From: JBOGTC01 sp050692055
GTDB taxonomy: Bacteria; Chloroflexota; Limnocylindria; QHBO01
NCBI GenBank assembly: GCA_050692055.1
Contig: JBOGTC010000069.1
Span: forward strand, 1 to 40,867
Reading direction: 5' to 3'
DNA length: 40,867 bases
Below, piece after piece: positions 34,883 through 40,867 of the stretch. Position numbers and translations under genes: made by a program. The notes beneath the pieces are model-generated. The model searched no databases, was not told where the DNA came from, and saw only the letters and a list, made by a program, of their open reading frames with translations. Numbering within the stretch: position 1 is the first letter of the stretch; every line of letters starts with the position of its first letter.

Positions 34883-35199
34883 CCGTTCGTGAGAATCGCG
34901 GCCTGCACCGCCTCCATCGGCAGCAGCGTGGTGACCGGCCACGCGTGCACAGGTCCCTGCCAGATCTGCCAGCCGGCTCGCGGAGCCAGGGTTCCGCAGA
35001 CCGGGACCTCGGCCGACACGGTGCGGAACGGCGTCGGCTCGTTGTTGAAGAGCTCGAGCGGAAAGACGCGGTGGTCGAACCGGATCCGCTCTTCCAGGCC
35101 CAGGCGGCGACGGGCATCGTGCAGCCGCCAGACGGCCACGTGCGACCACGGGCAGTGCAGGTCGGACCAGACCGCGATGGTGCCGAGGCTGACGTTCAT
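34879..35199 (-). CDS. Truncated DsbA/FrnE-like thioredoxin-fold protein
   Basis: Protein of 106 residues, about half a normal DsbA/FrnE-family protein. It begins SLGTIAVWSDLHCPWSHVAV, a thioredoxin-like strand with active-site CPWS (Cys16 lone, Ser for the second Cys). RVFPLELFNNEPTP and PMEAVQAAILTNG match the inserted helical region of 2-hydroxychromene isomerase/FrnE-like proteins, but the C-terminal thioredoxin half is missing because the frame stops and the sigma factor begins. Whether it is a stable small protein or a decayed gene is unclear. ATG 35199 is preceded by TAGCAT (35207-35212) seven bases away, so its promoter appears to drive the sigma-MGMT operon. Confidence 0.65.
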   Translation of the reverse strand: MNVSLGTIAVWSDLHCPWSHVAVWRLHDARRRLGLEERIRFDHRVFPLELFNNEPTPFRTVSAEVPVCGTLAPRAGWQIWQGPVHAWPVTTLLPMEAVQAAILTNG

Positions 35200-35328
35200 C
35201 GGTCCGATGCTAGCAGTGAGCGCCGGAGCGTCCGGCTGCCAGCATCCCGGCAGCCTCAGGAAGTCGCTCTGCTTCCAGGCCGGGCCGGCCGGGGCCGCGC
35301 TCTGCCCAGGGCGCTGCTTCCGTCATAT

Positions 35329-35468
35329 ACGACCACCAGTCGTGGTAAGTGGGAGTCCGCCACCCGTTCAGGGATCCGGCATCGATCGGTGAGCGTGGAT
35401 TGAACGGAGATCCGTCCGGATTGGTAGCTCCGGTGCTGCGGATCCCGGTTACCACGACCACCAGTCGT
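35329..35468. repeat. 140-bp element with inverted 20-bp ends and internal inverted repeats
   Basis: ACGACCACCAGTCGT occurs at both ends as a 15-bp direct repeat (35329-35343, 35454-35468), each copy itself a hairpin. GTCGTGGTAA (35339-35348) is inverted against TTACCACGAC (35449-35458), so the ends are also inverted repeats apart from the 5-base loop. Inside, GGGATCCG/CGGATCCC (35371-35378 with 35439-35446) and CCGTTCA/TGAACGG (35364-35370 with 35401-35407) interleave in pseudoknot order. The rest of the 307-bp gap between deoC's 3' end and the DsbA-like start shows nothing further I can support. Confidence 0.6.
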
Positions 35469-35506
35469 AGATGGCGGAAACTCGGCGCGTGCGGCCGAGC
35501 GGACCG

Positions 35507-36475
35507 TCAGTCGAGCGTGAAGTAGTCTCCGCCGGAGTACCGGCCGGTGCGCTCCTTGCGAATCTGCATCAGCACGTCGTTCAGAAGGGAGCTGGCGCCG
35601 AAGCGGAAACGGTCAGGCGTCATCCAGTCCGGCCCGAGCGTCTCGTACAGGACGGCCAGGTAGGCGATCGCCTCCTTGCTGGTCCTGATGCCGCCCGCCG
35701 GCTTCATGCCCACTGCGCGCCCCGTCTGTGCGTGAAAGTCGCGGATCGCCTCGAGCATGACCAGCGTCGTCGGCAGGTCCGCCGCAGGCTGCACCTTGCC
35801 GGTCGAGGTCTTGATGAAATCGGCCCCGGCCGCCATGGCCAGCACCGATGCGCGCCGCACGTTGTCGTACGTCTCGAGCTCGGCGGTCTCCAGGATGACC
35901 TTGAGGTGCGCCTCGCCGCAGGCCTCCTTGACCGCCGTGATCTCGTCGTAGACCGATGCGTAGTCGCCGGACAGATAGGCACCGCGGTCGATCACCATGT
36001 CGATCTCATCGGCGCCCATCTCGACGGCGGCACGCACGTCGTGCAGCTTCACCTCGAGCGGGGCCTGGCCGGAAGGGAAGTAGGTTGCGACGGCAGCGAC
36101 CTTGACGCTCGACCCGCGCAGCGCTTCGCGCGCCGCGGGAACCATGTTGGGGTACACGCACAGCGCCGCGACGCTCGGGACGGAGGGATCCGTGGGATCC
36201 GGTCGCCGAGCCTTGCCGGCGAGCGCGCGCACCTTGCCCGGCGTGTCCTTTCCCTCGAGCGTGGTCAGATCCATCATCCGGATCGCCAGGTCGAGCGCCC
36301 ACAGCTTCGCCTCGCGCTTGATCGAGCGCTTGGCGAGCGCGGCGGCGCGCTCCTGCACACCAACCGCGTCGACCGGCCATACGCGGCCCAGCAGCGAGCC
36401 GAGGGCCTGGTGGCGCGGGCTCGTCAGGTCGCGGACGGCGCGACCTTCGCGACGCGCCGGGAGTGTGCTGGTCAT
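35507..36475 (-). CDS. deoC: Deoxyribose-phosphate aldolase
   Basis: Cytoplasmic class I aldolase of 322 residues cleaving 2-deoxyribose-5-phosphate to acetaldehyde and glyceraldehyde-3-phosphate. The Schiff-base lysine is Lys222 in GADFIKTSTGK and the second catalytic lysine is Lys258 in VGMKPAGGI; the proton-relay Asp lies near DMVIDRGAYLSG (residues 159-170). At 322 residues with an N-terminal extension and a GGDYFTLD tail it is the long DeoC type similar to eukaryotic DERA, rather than the 220-250-residue bacterial form. ATG 36475 has TACAAT (36485-36490, minus strand) nine bases upstream. It is separated from the nucleoside import operon but fits the same salvage theme. Confidence 0.92.
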   Translation of the reverse strand: MTSTLPARREGRAVRDLTSPRHQALGSLLGRVWPVDAVGVQERAAALAKRSIKREAKLWALDLAIRMMDLTTLEGKDTPGKVRALAGKARRPDPTDPSVPSVAALCVYPNMVPAAREALRGSSVKVAAVATYFPSGQAPLEVKLHDVRAAVEMGADEIDMVIDRGAYLSGDYASVYDEITAVKEACGEAHLKVILETAELETYDNVRRASVLAMAAGADFIKTSTGKVQPAADLPTTLVMLEAIRDFHAQTGRAVGMKPAGGIRTSKEAIAYLAVLYETLGPDWMTPDRFRFGASSLLNDVLMQIRKERTGRYSGGDYFTLD

Positions 36476-36536
36476 GGACCGTCCATTGTATCGCCCACGC
36501 CGTGGAGCCCGATTGCGAACGGCTATGCTTCAGCGC

Positions 36537-37064
36537 GTGGGCCCTTCTACCCCGGAGCCGATCGTCGCCGTGCTGCTCGATGCCTGGACCGATCTGGACC
36601 GGGTCATCGACCGACTGACCGATGAGGCCGCGGAGAGCGACGCCCAGGGCAGCGCGCATGCATGGACGGTTGGCCACCTGGCGAACCAGGTCGACGGCTG
36701 GATCAACGTCCGGTTCGCCGGCGGTCACCCGCATCGGCTGGTCGGGGACGACCGATTCCGGTTCGGCGCCGACGGCCGGGCAACCGACTGGCTAGCGATC
36801 CGGTCGGCCTCGGTCGAGGTGCGAGCACAGGCGACCTCGTTCCTGGAGCGGCTGGCAGCCGATGACCTGGAGCGCACCATCCCCTACCCCGGTTCATTGC
36901 CCGAGCTGATCGGACGGACCGTCAGCCTGCGCTACACGCTGCTGCGCGTGCTTGCGCACCACTACTTCCACATCGGCGAGATCGCCAGCAAGCGGTCCGG
37001 GCGCGGCGAGTCGGTCGGCGACTACCCCGGCCCACTGCTCGCCACGCTGCGCACCGATGCATGA
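36537..37064 (+). CDS. DinB/YfiT-family metal-binding four-helix protein
   Basis: Protein of 175 residues with the DinB pattern: three metal-binding histidines in AWTVGHLANQVDGW (first) and VLAHHYFHIGEI (His-x3-His) on a four-helix bundle. Family members are often thiol-dependent S-transferases or mycothiol maleylpyruvate isomerase relatives; the actual substrate is unknown. An ATG at 36525 is in frame, but TATGCT (36524-36529) covers it and places transcription start at GTG 36537, so GTG is the better start. It diverges from deoC and overlaps the next gene by eight bases. Confidence 0.82.
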   Translation: MGPSTPEPIVAVLLDAWTDLDRVIDRLTDEAAESDAQGSAHAWTVGHLANQVDGWINVRFAGGHPHRLVGDDRFRFGADGRATDWLAIRSASVEVRAQATSFLERLAADDLERTIPYPGSLPELIGRTVSLRYTLLRVLAHHYFHIGEIASKRSGRGESVGDYPGPLLATLRTDA

Positions 37065-37443
37065 GCGCGACCGCGCCGCGGAGAGCGTCGTCTACTGCCT
37101 GACCCGCGACCGCGAGCTCGCCACGCGGATCGACGGCCGGCTGCTGGGCGCCATCTCGTTCTTCTACAACGATGCCGCTCGCCTGCACGAGGCCGTGATC
37201 CTGCGTCGACCCGCGATCGTGATCGTCGACACGGACGCGATCCGGCCGGAGTACGGCGACGCGGGCCTCGGACCGGTGCTCGCGTTCCTGCGCGAGCGAG
37301 CCCCAAACGTCCGATTGGCCGTGCGGCCGAACCGGGGCGCGGAGCTGCTCGTCGCCGCCGAGGCCGGGGCCGGCGTCGAGATGCTGCCCGCTGACCGGGC
37401 AGGTTGCGTGGAAGCGGTGGCGGCGATCTGCGGCTGTGCGTAG
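37057..37443 (+). CDS. Hypothetical protein with alpha/beta, receiver-like pattern
   Basis: Protein of 128 residues, alternating strands and helices: SVVYCLTRDRELATRI, GRLLGAISFFYNDAARLHEAV, PAIVIVDTDAI, NVRLAVRPN, AGAGVEMLPADRAGCVEAV. The layout resembles a response-regulator receiver or a small Rossmann-like domain, with an Asp at the end of the third strand (IVDTD), but the acidic pair and Lys of true receivers are not clear. The start ATG 37057 lies eight bases inside the DinB gene, so the two are probably co-expressed. An ATG at 37061 is in another frame. It converges on sodX with three bases between stops. Confidence 0.6.
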   Translation: MHERDRAAESVVYCLTRDRELATRIDGRLLGAISFFYNDAARLHEAVILRRPAIVIVDTDAIRPEYGDAGLGPVLAFLRERAPNVRLAVRPNRGAELLVAAEAGAGVEMLPADRAGCVEAVAAICGCA

Positions 37444-37446
37444 GTT

Positions 37447-37857
37447 CTAGCGTGGGCCGGCGATCGGCCCGATACGTGAGGCCGGCCAGTAGCGGACCAC
37501 TGCGCGCCAACTGACCGCGTCGGACGGTACGGTGCCGAACGAGCGCGAGTCGGTGCTCCACGCCGGATTGTCGCCGCCCAACGTCAGGCTCCCGTCCTGC
37601 GTGGCGACGACCCGCTTGACCAGCTCGCGTGAGGCCCCGCGCGGATCAGCGGCCAGGACCAGATCGCCCGCGCGGGCCGCGCGGCTCATGCGCGCGACGA
37701 AGAGCCGATCGCCTGGCAGTAGCGTCGGTGTCATCGATCGGCCGCGGACCTCGACGACGTCGAGCCATCGGTGCGCCAGCGCCGCTCCGACCGCCGTGCC
37801 CGCCACTGCGCACAGAAGCCAGAAGAAGGGCCGAATGAGGTCCCTCCCCGTCGACAT
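37447..37857 (-). CDS. sodX: Nickel-type superoxide dismutase maturation protease (S26 signal-peptidase family)
   Basis: Membrane-anchored S26 peptidase of 136 residues that removes the leader of Ni-SOD to expose its nickel-binding N-terminus. A transmembrane helix (about 11-28) is followed by VRGRSMTPTLLPGDRL with the catalytic Ser and ELVKRVVATQDG with the catalytic Lys. LGGDNPAWSTDSRSFG is the usual box near the end of signal peptidases and marks SodX well. It starts 15 bases after sodN stops, the classical sodN-sodX order. It is shorter than housekeeping LepB and lacks a second membrane span. Confidence 0.9.
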   Translation of the reverse strand: MSTGRDLIRPFFWLLCAVAGTAVGAALAHRWLDVVEVRGRSMTPTLLPGDRLFVARMSRAARAGDLVLAADPRGASRELVKRVVATQDGSLTLGGDNPAWSTDSRSFGTVPSDAVSWRAVVRYWPASRIGPIAGPR

Positions 37858-37872
37858 CGGTCCGGGGAGAGC

Positions 37873-38307
37873 CTAGGCCGCCGGAGGTCCGTTGACGCGC
37901 GTCTTCTCCGGCCCGCCGGTCGACTTCCACATCTCGTCGATGGTGTCGATCATCGAGAGCAGCTCCTTGGCGGCGCCGGCATCGAGCGACTGCTTCACCT
38001 TCGAGGCCTGCTTGGTGGCCTTCCAGAAGGTCTCGTGCAGGTCGGGGTACTTCTCGAGGTGCTCCGGCTTGAAGTAGTCGTGCCACAGCACGTCGAGATG
38101 GTGCTTGACGAGCTCGGCGCGCTCCTCCTTGACATGGATGCAGCGGGCGCGGAAGTGCTTGTCGTCGCTCGCGTCGTGCTTCTCGATGATCTTCAGGCAG
38201 GACTCGGCCTCGATGCGCGCCTGCTCGGGGTCGTAGATGCCGCACGGGATGTCGCAGTGGGCGTCGACGATGCGCGTTGGGCGCAGGATGGAACGCAAGG
38301 TCAGCAT
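37873..38307 (-). CDS. sodN: Nickel superoxide dismutase
   Basis: Ni-SOD precursor of 144 residues that disproportionates superoxide. A 16-residue leader precedes the nickel hook HCDIPCGIYDP: His17 becomes the new N-terminus and ligand, Cys18 and Cys22 are thiolate ligands, and Tyr25 is the active-site tyrosine. The remaining helical part (EAESCLKIIEKHD, ARCIHVKEERAELVKHH and on) forms the hexamer. The mature length of 128 is close to the known 117. GAGG with spacing of about five marks the ATG at 38307, whereas the frame is open to 38367. A repeat cluster and a perfect palindrome lie upstream. It is followed by sodX. Confidence 0.95.
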   Translation of the reverse strand: MLTLRSILRPTRIVDAHCDIPCGIYDPEQARIEAESCLKIIEKHDASDDKHFRARCIHVKEERAELVKHHLDVLWHDYFKPEHLEKYPDLHETFWKATKQASKVKQSLDAGAAKELLSMIDTIDEMWKSTGGPEKTRVNGPPAA

Positions 38308-38387
38308 CGGTCTCCTCTCAGGTAAGGAATCGCTTGCTTGTCGTGGCCTCATCCTACCCCTCAGCAAGGTGCCTGCCGGAATTCACC

Positions 38388-38403
38388 GCATGCCGCGGCA
38401 TGC
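38388..38403. promoter_or_regulatory. Perfect 16-bp palindrome upstream of sodN
   Basis: GCATGCCGCGGCATGC is fully self-complementary and lies 81 bases before the sodN ATG. It is a candidate operator or part of the nearby repeat region. It does not match the Nur consensus I know for streptomycete sodN genes. Confidence 0.35.
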
Positions 38404-38428
38404 AGCCGCCGAGCCGATGCTCCGGGGC

Positions 38429-38632
38429 GAAGTTGCCATCCGCCAACGGCATCGACGTTAGGCGACGCGTCTACCGTTGAGTGCGTCCTCTCGCGGTCCG
38501 TCCACGCTCGGTTGTACCGGGCGAAGACGACGAAATGCCTTCAGCAGACGCCTAACACCGATACGGTCGGTGGATGGCAACTTCCGGGGCCCGAGAACCG
38601 GATAGCACCGATACGGTCGGTGGATGGCAACT
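38429..38632. repeat. Three-copy repeat cluster between fabG and sodN
   Basis: A 36-base unit occurs inverted at 38429-38464 and direct at 38549-38584 (30 of 36 positions equal, 84-base gap). A third, 30-base copy (38603-38632) matches the second at 38553-38582 with one mismatch. Both direct copies hold the palindrome CACCGATACGGTCGGTG (6-bp arms). With the 16-bp palindrome this fills most of the 350-bp gap 38308-38657; no gene is seen there. Confidence 0.75.
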
Positions 38633-38657
38633 CGTGCGATGGGAAAGCTAGCGGCGG

Positions 38658-39413
38658 TCAGCTGCCCATCACGATGCCGCCGTCGACGCCGAGCACCTGG
38701 CCGGTGACGTAGCGCGCCTCGTCGGAGGCGAAATAGACGGCTGCGGCCGCCACGTCGCCCACGGCGCCAACGTAGCCCATCGGCGTGAGGGCCTTCAGCG
38801 CCTCGGTGGCGGCCTCTGGCAGATCGGCGGTCAGATCGGTCTCGATCAGGCCCGGCGCGATGGCGTTGCAGGTGACGTTGCGGCTGGCCAGCTCGCGGGC
38901 CGTCGTCTTGGTGAGGCCGATGAGCCCAGCCTTGGCCGCCGCGTAGTTCGCCTGGCCGGCATTGCCCATGCGGCCGGCGGCGGAGCTCATGTTGATGATG
39001 CGGCCTGACCGAGCCTTCATCATCGGCCGCGAGACGGCGCGCGTCATCCAGAACGGTCCCGCCAGGTTGGTGCTGATCACCGCGTCCCACTCGTCGGCGT
39101 CCATCCGCATCAGCAGGTTGTCGCGGGTGATGCCGGCATTGTTGACGAGAATGTCGACCGAGCCGAGCCCGTCGAGCGCCGCCTTGACGATCGCCTCCGC
39201 CGCGTCGCGACCGCCCGAGGTGTCGCCCTGGATCGTGAGGGCGCGGCGGCCGGTGCCGGCGATCCGCTGCGCGACATCGTCCGCGGCCTCGGTGTTGCCG
39301 CGGTAGTTGATCGCCACATCCGCTCCCTGCCCTGCCAGCGCGAGCGCGATGGCCCGTCCCAGGCCGCGGCTGCCGCCGGTGACGAGGGCCGTCTTGCCGG
39401 TCAGGTCGAACAT
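38658..39413 (-). CDS. fabG: 3-oxoacyl-[acyl-carrier-protein] reductase
   Basis: Short-chain dehydrogenase of 251 residues reducing 3-oxoacyl-ACP with NADPH in fatty acid elongation. The cofactor loop is TGGSRGLG (12-19), with NNAG (91-94), catalytic Asn116, Ser143/144 in NMSSAAGRMG, Tyr157 and Lys161 in YAAAK. The C-terminal LGVDGGIVMGS is typical of FabG. AAGGAGG five bases before ATG 39413 overlaps the region of the fabH stop, nine bases upstream. It is the last visible gene of an accB-fabH-fabG run; no acpP or fabF follows, the operon ending at the repeat cluster. Confidence 0.93.
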   Translation of the reverse strand: MFDLTGKTALVTGGSRGLGRAIALALAGQGADVAINYRGNTEAADDVAQRIAGTGRRALTIQGDTSGGRDAAEAIVKAALDGLGSVDILVNNAGITRDNLLMRMDADEWDAVISTNLAGPFWMTRAVSRPMMKARSGRIINMSSAAGRMGNAGQANYAAAKAGLIGLTKTTARELASRNVTCNAIAPGLIETDLTADLPEAATEALKALTPMGYVGAVGDVAAAAVYFASDEARYVTGQVLGVDGGIVMGS

Positions 39414-39422
39414 CCGTCCTCC

Positions 39423-40502
39423 TTATCCGACGGGCGTGGCGACGAACTCGGCCTCTGCGCGCCGTGGCTTGCCGAGCCGCGTCTGTGATCCCGGCGCCGT
39501 GAACGCGCGAGTCGGGTCAGCGGTCCACTCAACCACGGCAGCGCCGGCCGTGTAGCCCGCGCCGAAGGCCACCATGAGCAGCCGATCGCCTTCCTTGATC
39601 CGCCCGTCGGCCACGGCCTCGACCAGCGCCATGGGCACCGATGCCGCCGACGTGTTCCCGTACTTCTCGATGTTCAGGTACGTCTTCTCATCCGGGATTC
39701 CGAGCTGCTTCTGGACGCTCTCGATGATGCGCAGGTTGGCCTGGTGAAACAGGAACTGGTCCACGTCCTCGACCGTCAGGCCGGCATCGCGCAGCGCGGC
39801 CGAGGCCGACTCGGCGAGCTGGCGGGTGGCGTAGCGATAGACGTCCTTGCCCGCCATGTGGACGAAGTGCCCGCCCTCGGCGATCGTCTGCGGGGTGGTG
39901 GGGCAGGCGGAGCCGCCGGCGGGAAAGATGATCCCCTCGGCGCCGCTCCCGTCGCTGAACATGTCGAGGCCGAGGAGGCCGCCGGGCCCGTCGGCGGCGG
40001 ACAGCACCACGGCACCGGCGCCGTCGCCGAAGAGGACGCAGGTGTTGCGATCGGTATAGTCCAGGAAGCGCGTCAGCAGCTCCACGCCGATCACCAGCAC
40101 GTTGCGGTACATGCCGCTCCGCACGTACGCGGTCCCGGTGGCGAGCGAGAAGACGAACCCGGAGCAGGCGGCCATGACATCGAAGCCGGCGGCACGATGC
40201 GCGCCGAGCTCGTGCGCGACCAGCACGGCCGTGGCCGGCATGTAGTAGTCCGGCGAGCAGGTGCCCACGATGACGAGGTCGATGTCCGACGGCTCGAGCC
40301 CGGCGACGGCAAGGGCGTCCCGCGAGGCGTGGACCGACAGTGTCTTGGTCGTCTCGTCCGGAGCAGCGACACGCCGCTCCCGGATGCCGGTGCGGCTGAC
40401 GATCCACTCGTCCGAGGTGTCGACCATCCGCGACAGGTCGTGGTTCGTGAGCACCCGCTCCGGCGCGTACATGCCCCAACCGGTGATCAGCGCGTTCGTC
40501 AT
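39423..40502 (-). CDS. fabH: 3-oxoacyl-[acyl-carrier-protein] synthase III
   Basis: Initiating condensing enzyme of 359 residues, joining acetyl- or branched acyl-CoA to malonyl-ACP. The catalytic triad is Cys113 in AACSGFVFSLATG, His253 in FLFHQANLRI and Asn283 in KYGNTSAASVP. VDTSDEWIVSRTGIRERR is the N-terminal family signature. The protein is longer than the common 310-330 residues, with a C-terminal tail of about 35 residues (SQTRLGKPRRAEAEFVATPVG) after the fold ends. ATG 40502 has GGAGG with eight-base spacing; the frame's earlier ATG at 40520 is less likely. It lies 26 bases after accB. Confidence 0.93.
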   Translation of the reverse strand: MTNALITGWGMYAPERVLTNHDLSRMVDTSDEWIVSRTGIRERRVAAPDETTKTLSVHASRDALAVAGLEPSDIDLVIVGTCSPDYYMPATAVLVAHELGAHRAAGFDVMAACSGFVFSLATGTAYVRSGMYRNVLVIGVELLTRFLDYTDRNTCVLFGDGAGAVVLSAADGPGGLLGLDMFSDGSGAEGIIFPAGGSACPTTPQTIAEGGHFVHMAGKDVYRYATRQLAESASAALRDAGLTVEDVDQFLFHQANLRIIESVQKQLGIPDEKTYLNIEKYGNTSAASVPMALVEAVADGRIKEGDRLLMVAFGAGYTAGAAVVEWTADPTRAFTAPGSQTRLGKPRRAEAEFVATPVG

Positions 40503-40528
40503 TGTCCGTTCCTCCATCACGTCCTGGC

Positions 40529-40867
40529 TCAGCGGGGGTCGATCTCGAGCAGCGGCTGCTGGCGCTTCACGAGCGTGCCGCTCTCGACCAGGACGCGCGT
40601 CACCACGCCGCCCACGTCCGACTTGATCTCGTTGAACAGCTTCATGGCCTCGATCAGTCCCACCACCTGGCCGGCTGCCAGCTCATCCCCCGAGGTCACG
40701 TAGGGCCTCGCACCGGGAGACGGCGCGGCGTACCACACGCCTGTCAGCGGCGCGGGGACGAACCGCATCCCCGGCGCCGGCTCACCGAATGGCGTCAGCC
40801 CCGTCGGCGGCGACGGGGCCGGGACGGCATGCGTCGCGGCTGCCGGTTCGGCCGCCGGGGCAGGGGC
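40529..40867 (-). CDS. accB: Biotin carboxyl carrier protein of acetyl-CoA carboxylase, 5' end beyond window
   Basis: The visible 112 residues run from the window edge to the stop at 40529. An Ala/Pro-rich linker (PAPAAEPAAATHAVPAP) leads to the biotinyl domain: PLTGVWYAAPSPG, GDELAAGQVVGLIEAMKLFNEI with the biotinylated Lys in EAMKL, and VLVESGTLVKRQQPLLEI. This is the standard AccB build. An ATG at 40768 exists in frame but would cut off the linker and part of the first strand, so the real start must lie outside the window. It heads the visible fatty acid gene run accB-fabH-fabG. Confidence 0.9.
   Translation of the reverse strand, partial: APAPAAEPAAATHAVPAPSPPTGLTPFGEPAPGMRFVPAPLTGVWYAAPSPGARPYVTSGDELAAGQVVGLIEAMKLFNEIKSDVGGVVTRVLVESGTLVKRQQPLLEIDPR

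Noticed and set aside
35210..35461. 83-codon minus-strand frame in the deoC to DsbA gap
   Set aside because: It begins inside the repeat arm, lacks a ribosome site or -10 box, and its residues follow the inverted-repeat structure; coding cannot be supported.
38457..38556. GTTAGGC and GCCTAAC ends reminiscent of integron attC core sites
   Set aside because: Their order is reversed relative to an attC site, no partner core sites were found at suitable distance, and there is no integrase; they are explained by the 36-base inverted repeat.
38550..38632. Two 30-base direct repeats with a 20-base gap, resembling a minimal CRISPR array
   Set aside because: Only two copies, a spacer too short, a third copy in inverted orientation, and no cas genes in the window.

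Overview
The window is GC-rich and densely coded bacterial DNA, about forty genes with short gaps and many ATGA/GTGA overlaps. No rRNA, tRNA or ordinary transposase was seen. The gene mix (BMP-type nucleoside importer, PolX-PHP polymerase, nickel superoxide dismutase with its maturation peptidase, CGNR regulator, many PIG-L and adenosine-deaminase-like enzymes) and the abundance of apparently leaderless genes suggest a high-GC Chloroflexota lineage such as Limnocylindria. A high-GC actinobacterium is the main alternative. This placement is inference from gene content, not a tree.

Layout. 1-8535: a purine nucleoside salvage block, with adenosine deaminase, a HAD phosphatase, and an operon encoding a BMP lipoprotein, a double-domain ATPase, two permeases and a nucleoside hydrolase. 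8541-14020: a minus-strand run of cytochrome P450, metallophosphoesterase, Mrp-type Fe-S carrier ATPase, PIG-L deacetylase and a second, active-site-altered deaminase. 14078-16869: zinc-ribbon membrane protein, CcsA-like cytochrome c biogenesis protein, LytR-CpsA-Psr protein and YjbQ. 16871-22223: an overlapping operon PIG-L, ABC exporter, methyltransferase, DUF255/YyaL protein. 22299-22637: a CsoR-family metal sensor whose start codon lies inside a perfect palindrome. 22750-26382: a two-gene operon of a TPR protein with an acidic tail and a 931-residue DNA-methyltransferase-like protein that has lost its catalytic motif and carries a nuclease-like C-terminus; this is the best candidate for an undescribed system. 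26495-29358: membrane protein, PolX, and two tiny genes not found by length-filtered ORF calling. 29459-33243: CGNR regulator, a split ALDH16-like pair, and a thioesterase. 33245-35199: an operon of truncated DsbA-like protein, ECF sigma factor, O6-alkylguanine methyltransferase and a lipoprotein. 35507-40867: deoC, DinB, a small unknown protein, sodN-sodX, and accB-fabH-fabG.

Non-coding structure. A 137-bp element with inverted ends occurs twice in opposite orientation (10666-10802 and 32644-32780). A 140-bp element bounded by 20-bp arms lies at 35329-35468. Three copies of a roughly 30-36-bp repeat, two direct and one inverted, lie upstream of sodN. Two strong hairpins look like terminators or processing sites. 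At least fifteen genes have a -10-like hexamer 6-10 nt before the start codon, implying leaderless or nearly leaderless mRNAs, whereas others carry clear Shine-Dalgarno sequences.

Function. The first block should import purine nucleosides and deaminate or hydrolyse them; deoC could feed deoxyribose carbon into glycolysis. The right end makes fatty-acid precursors. Ni-SOD/SodX, MGMT/ECF and the metal sensor are stress functions. All functional statements come from motif recognition by eye; no database search was possible.
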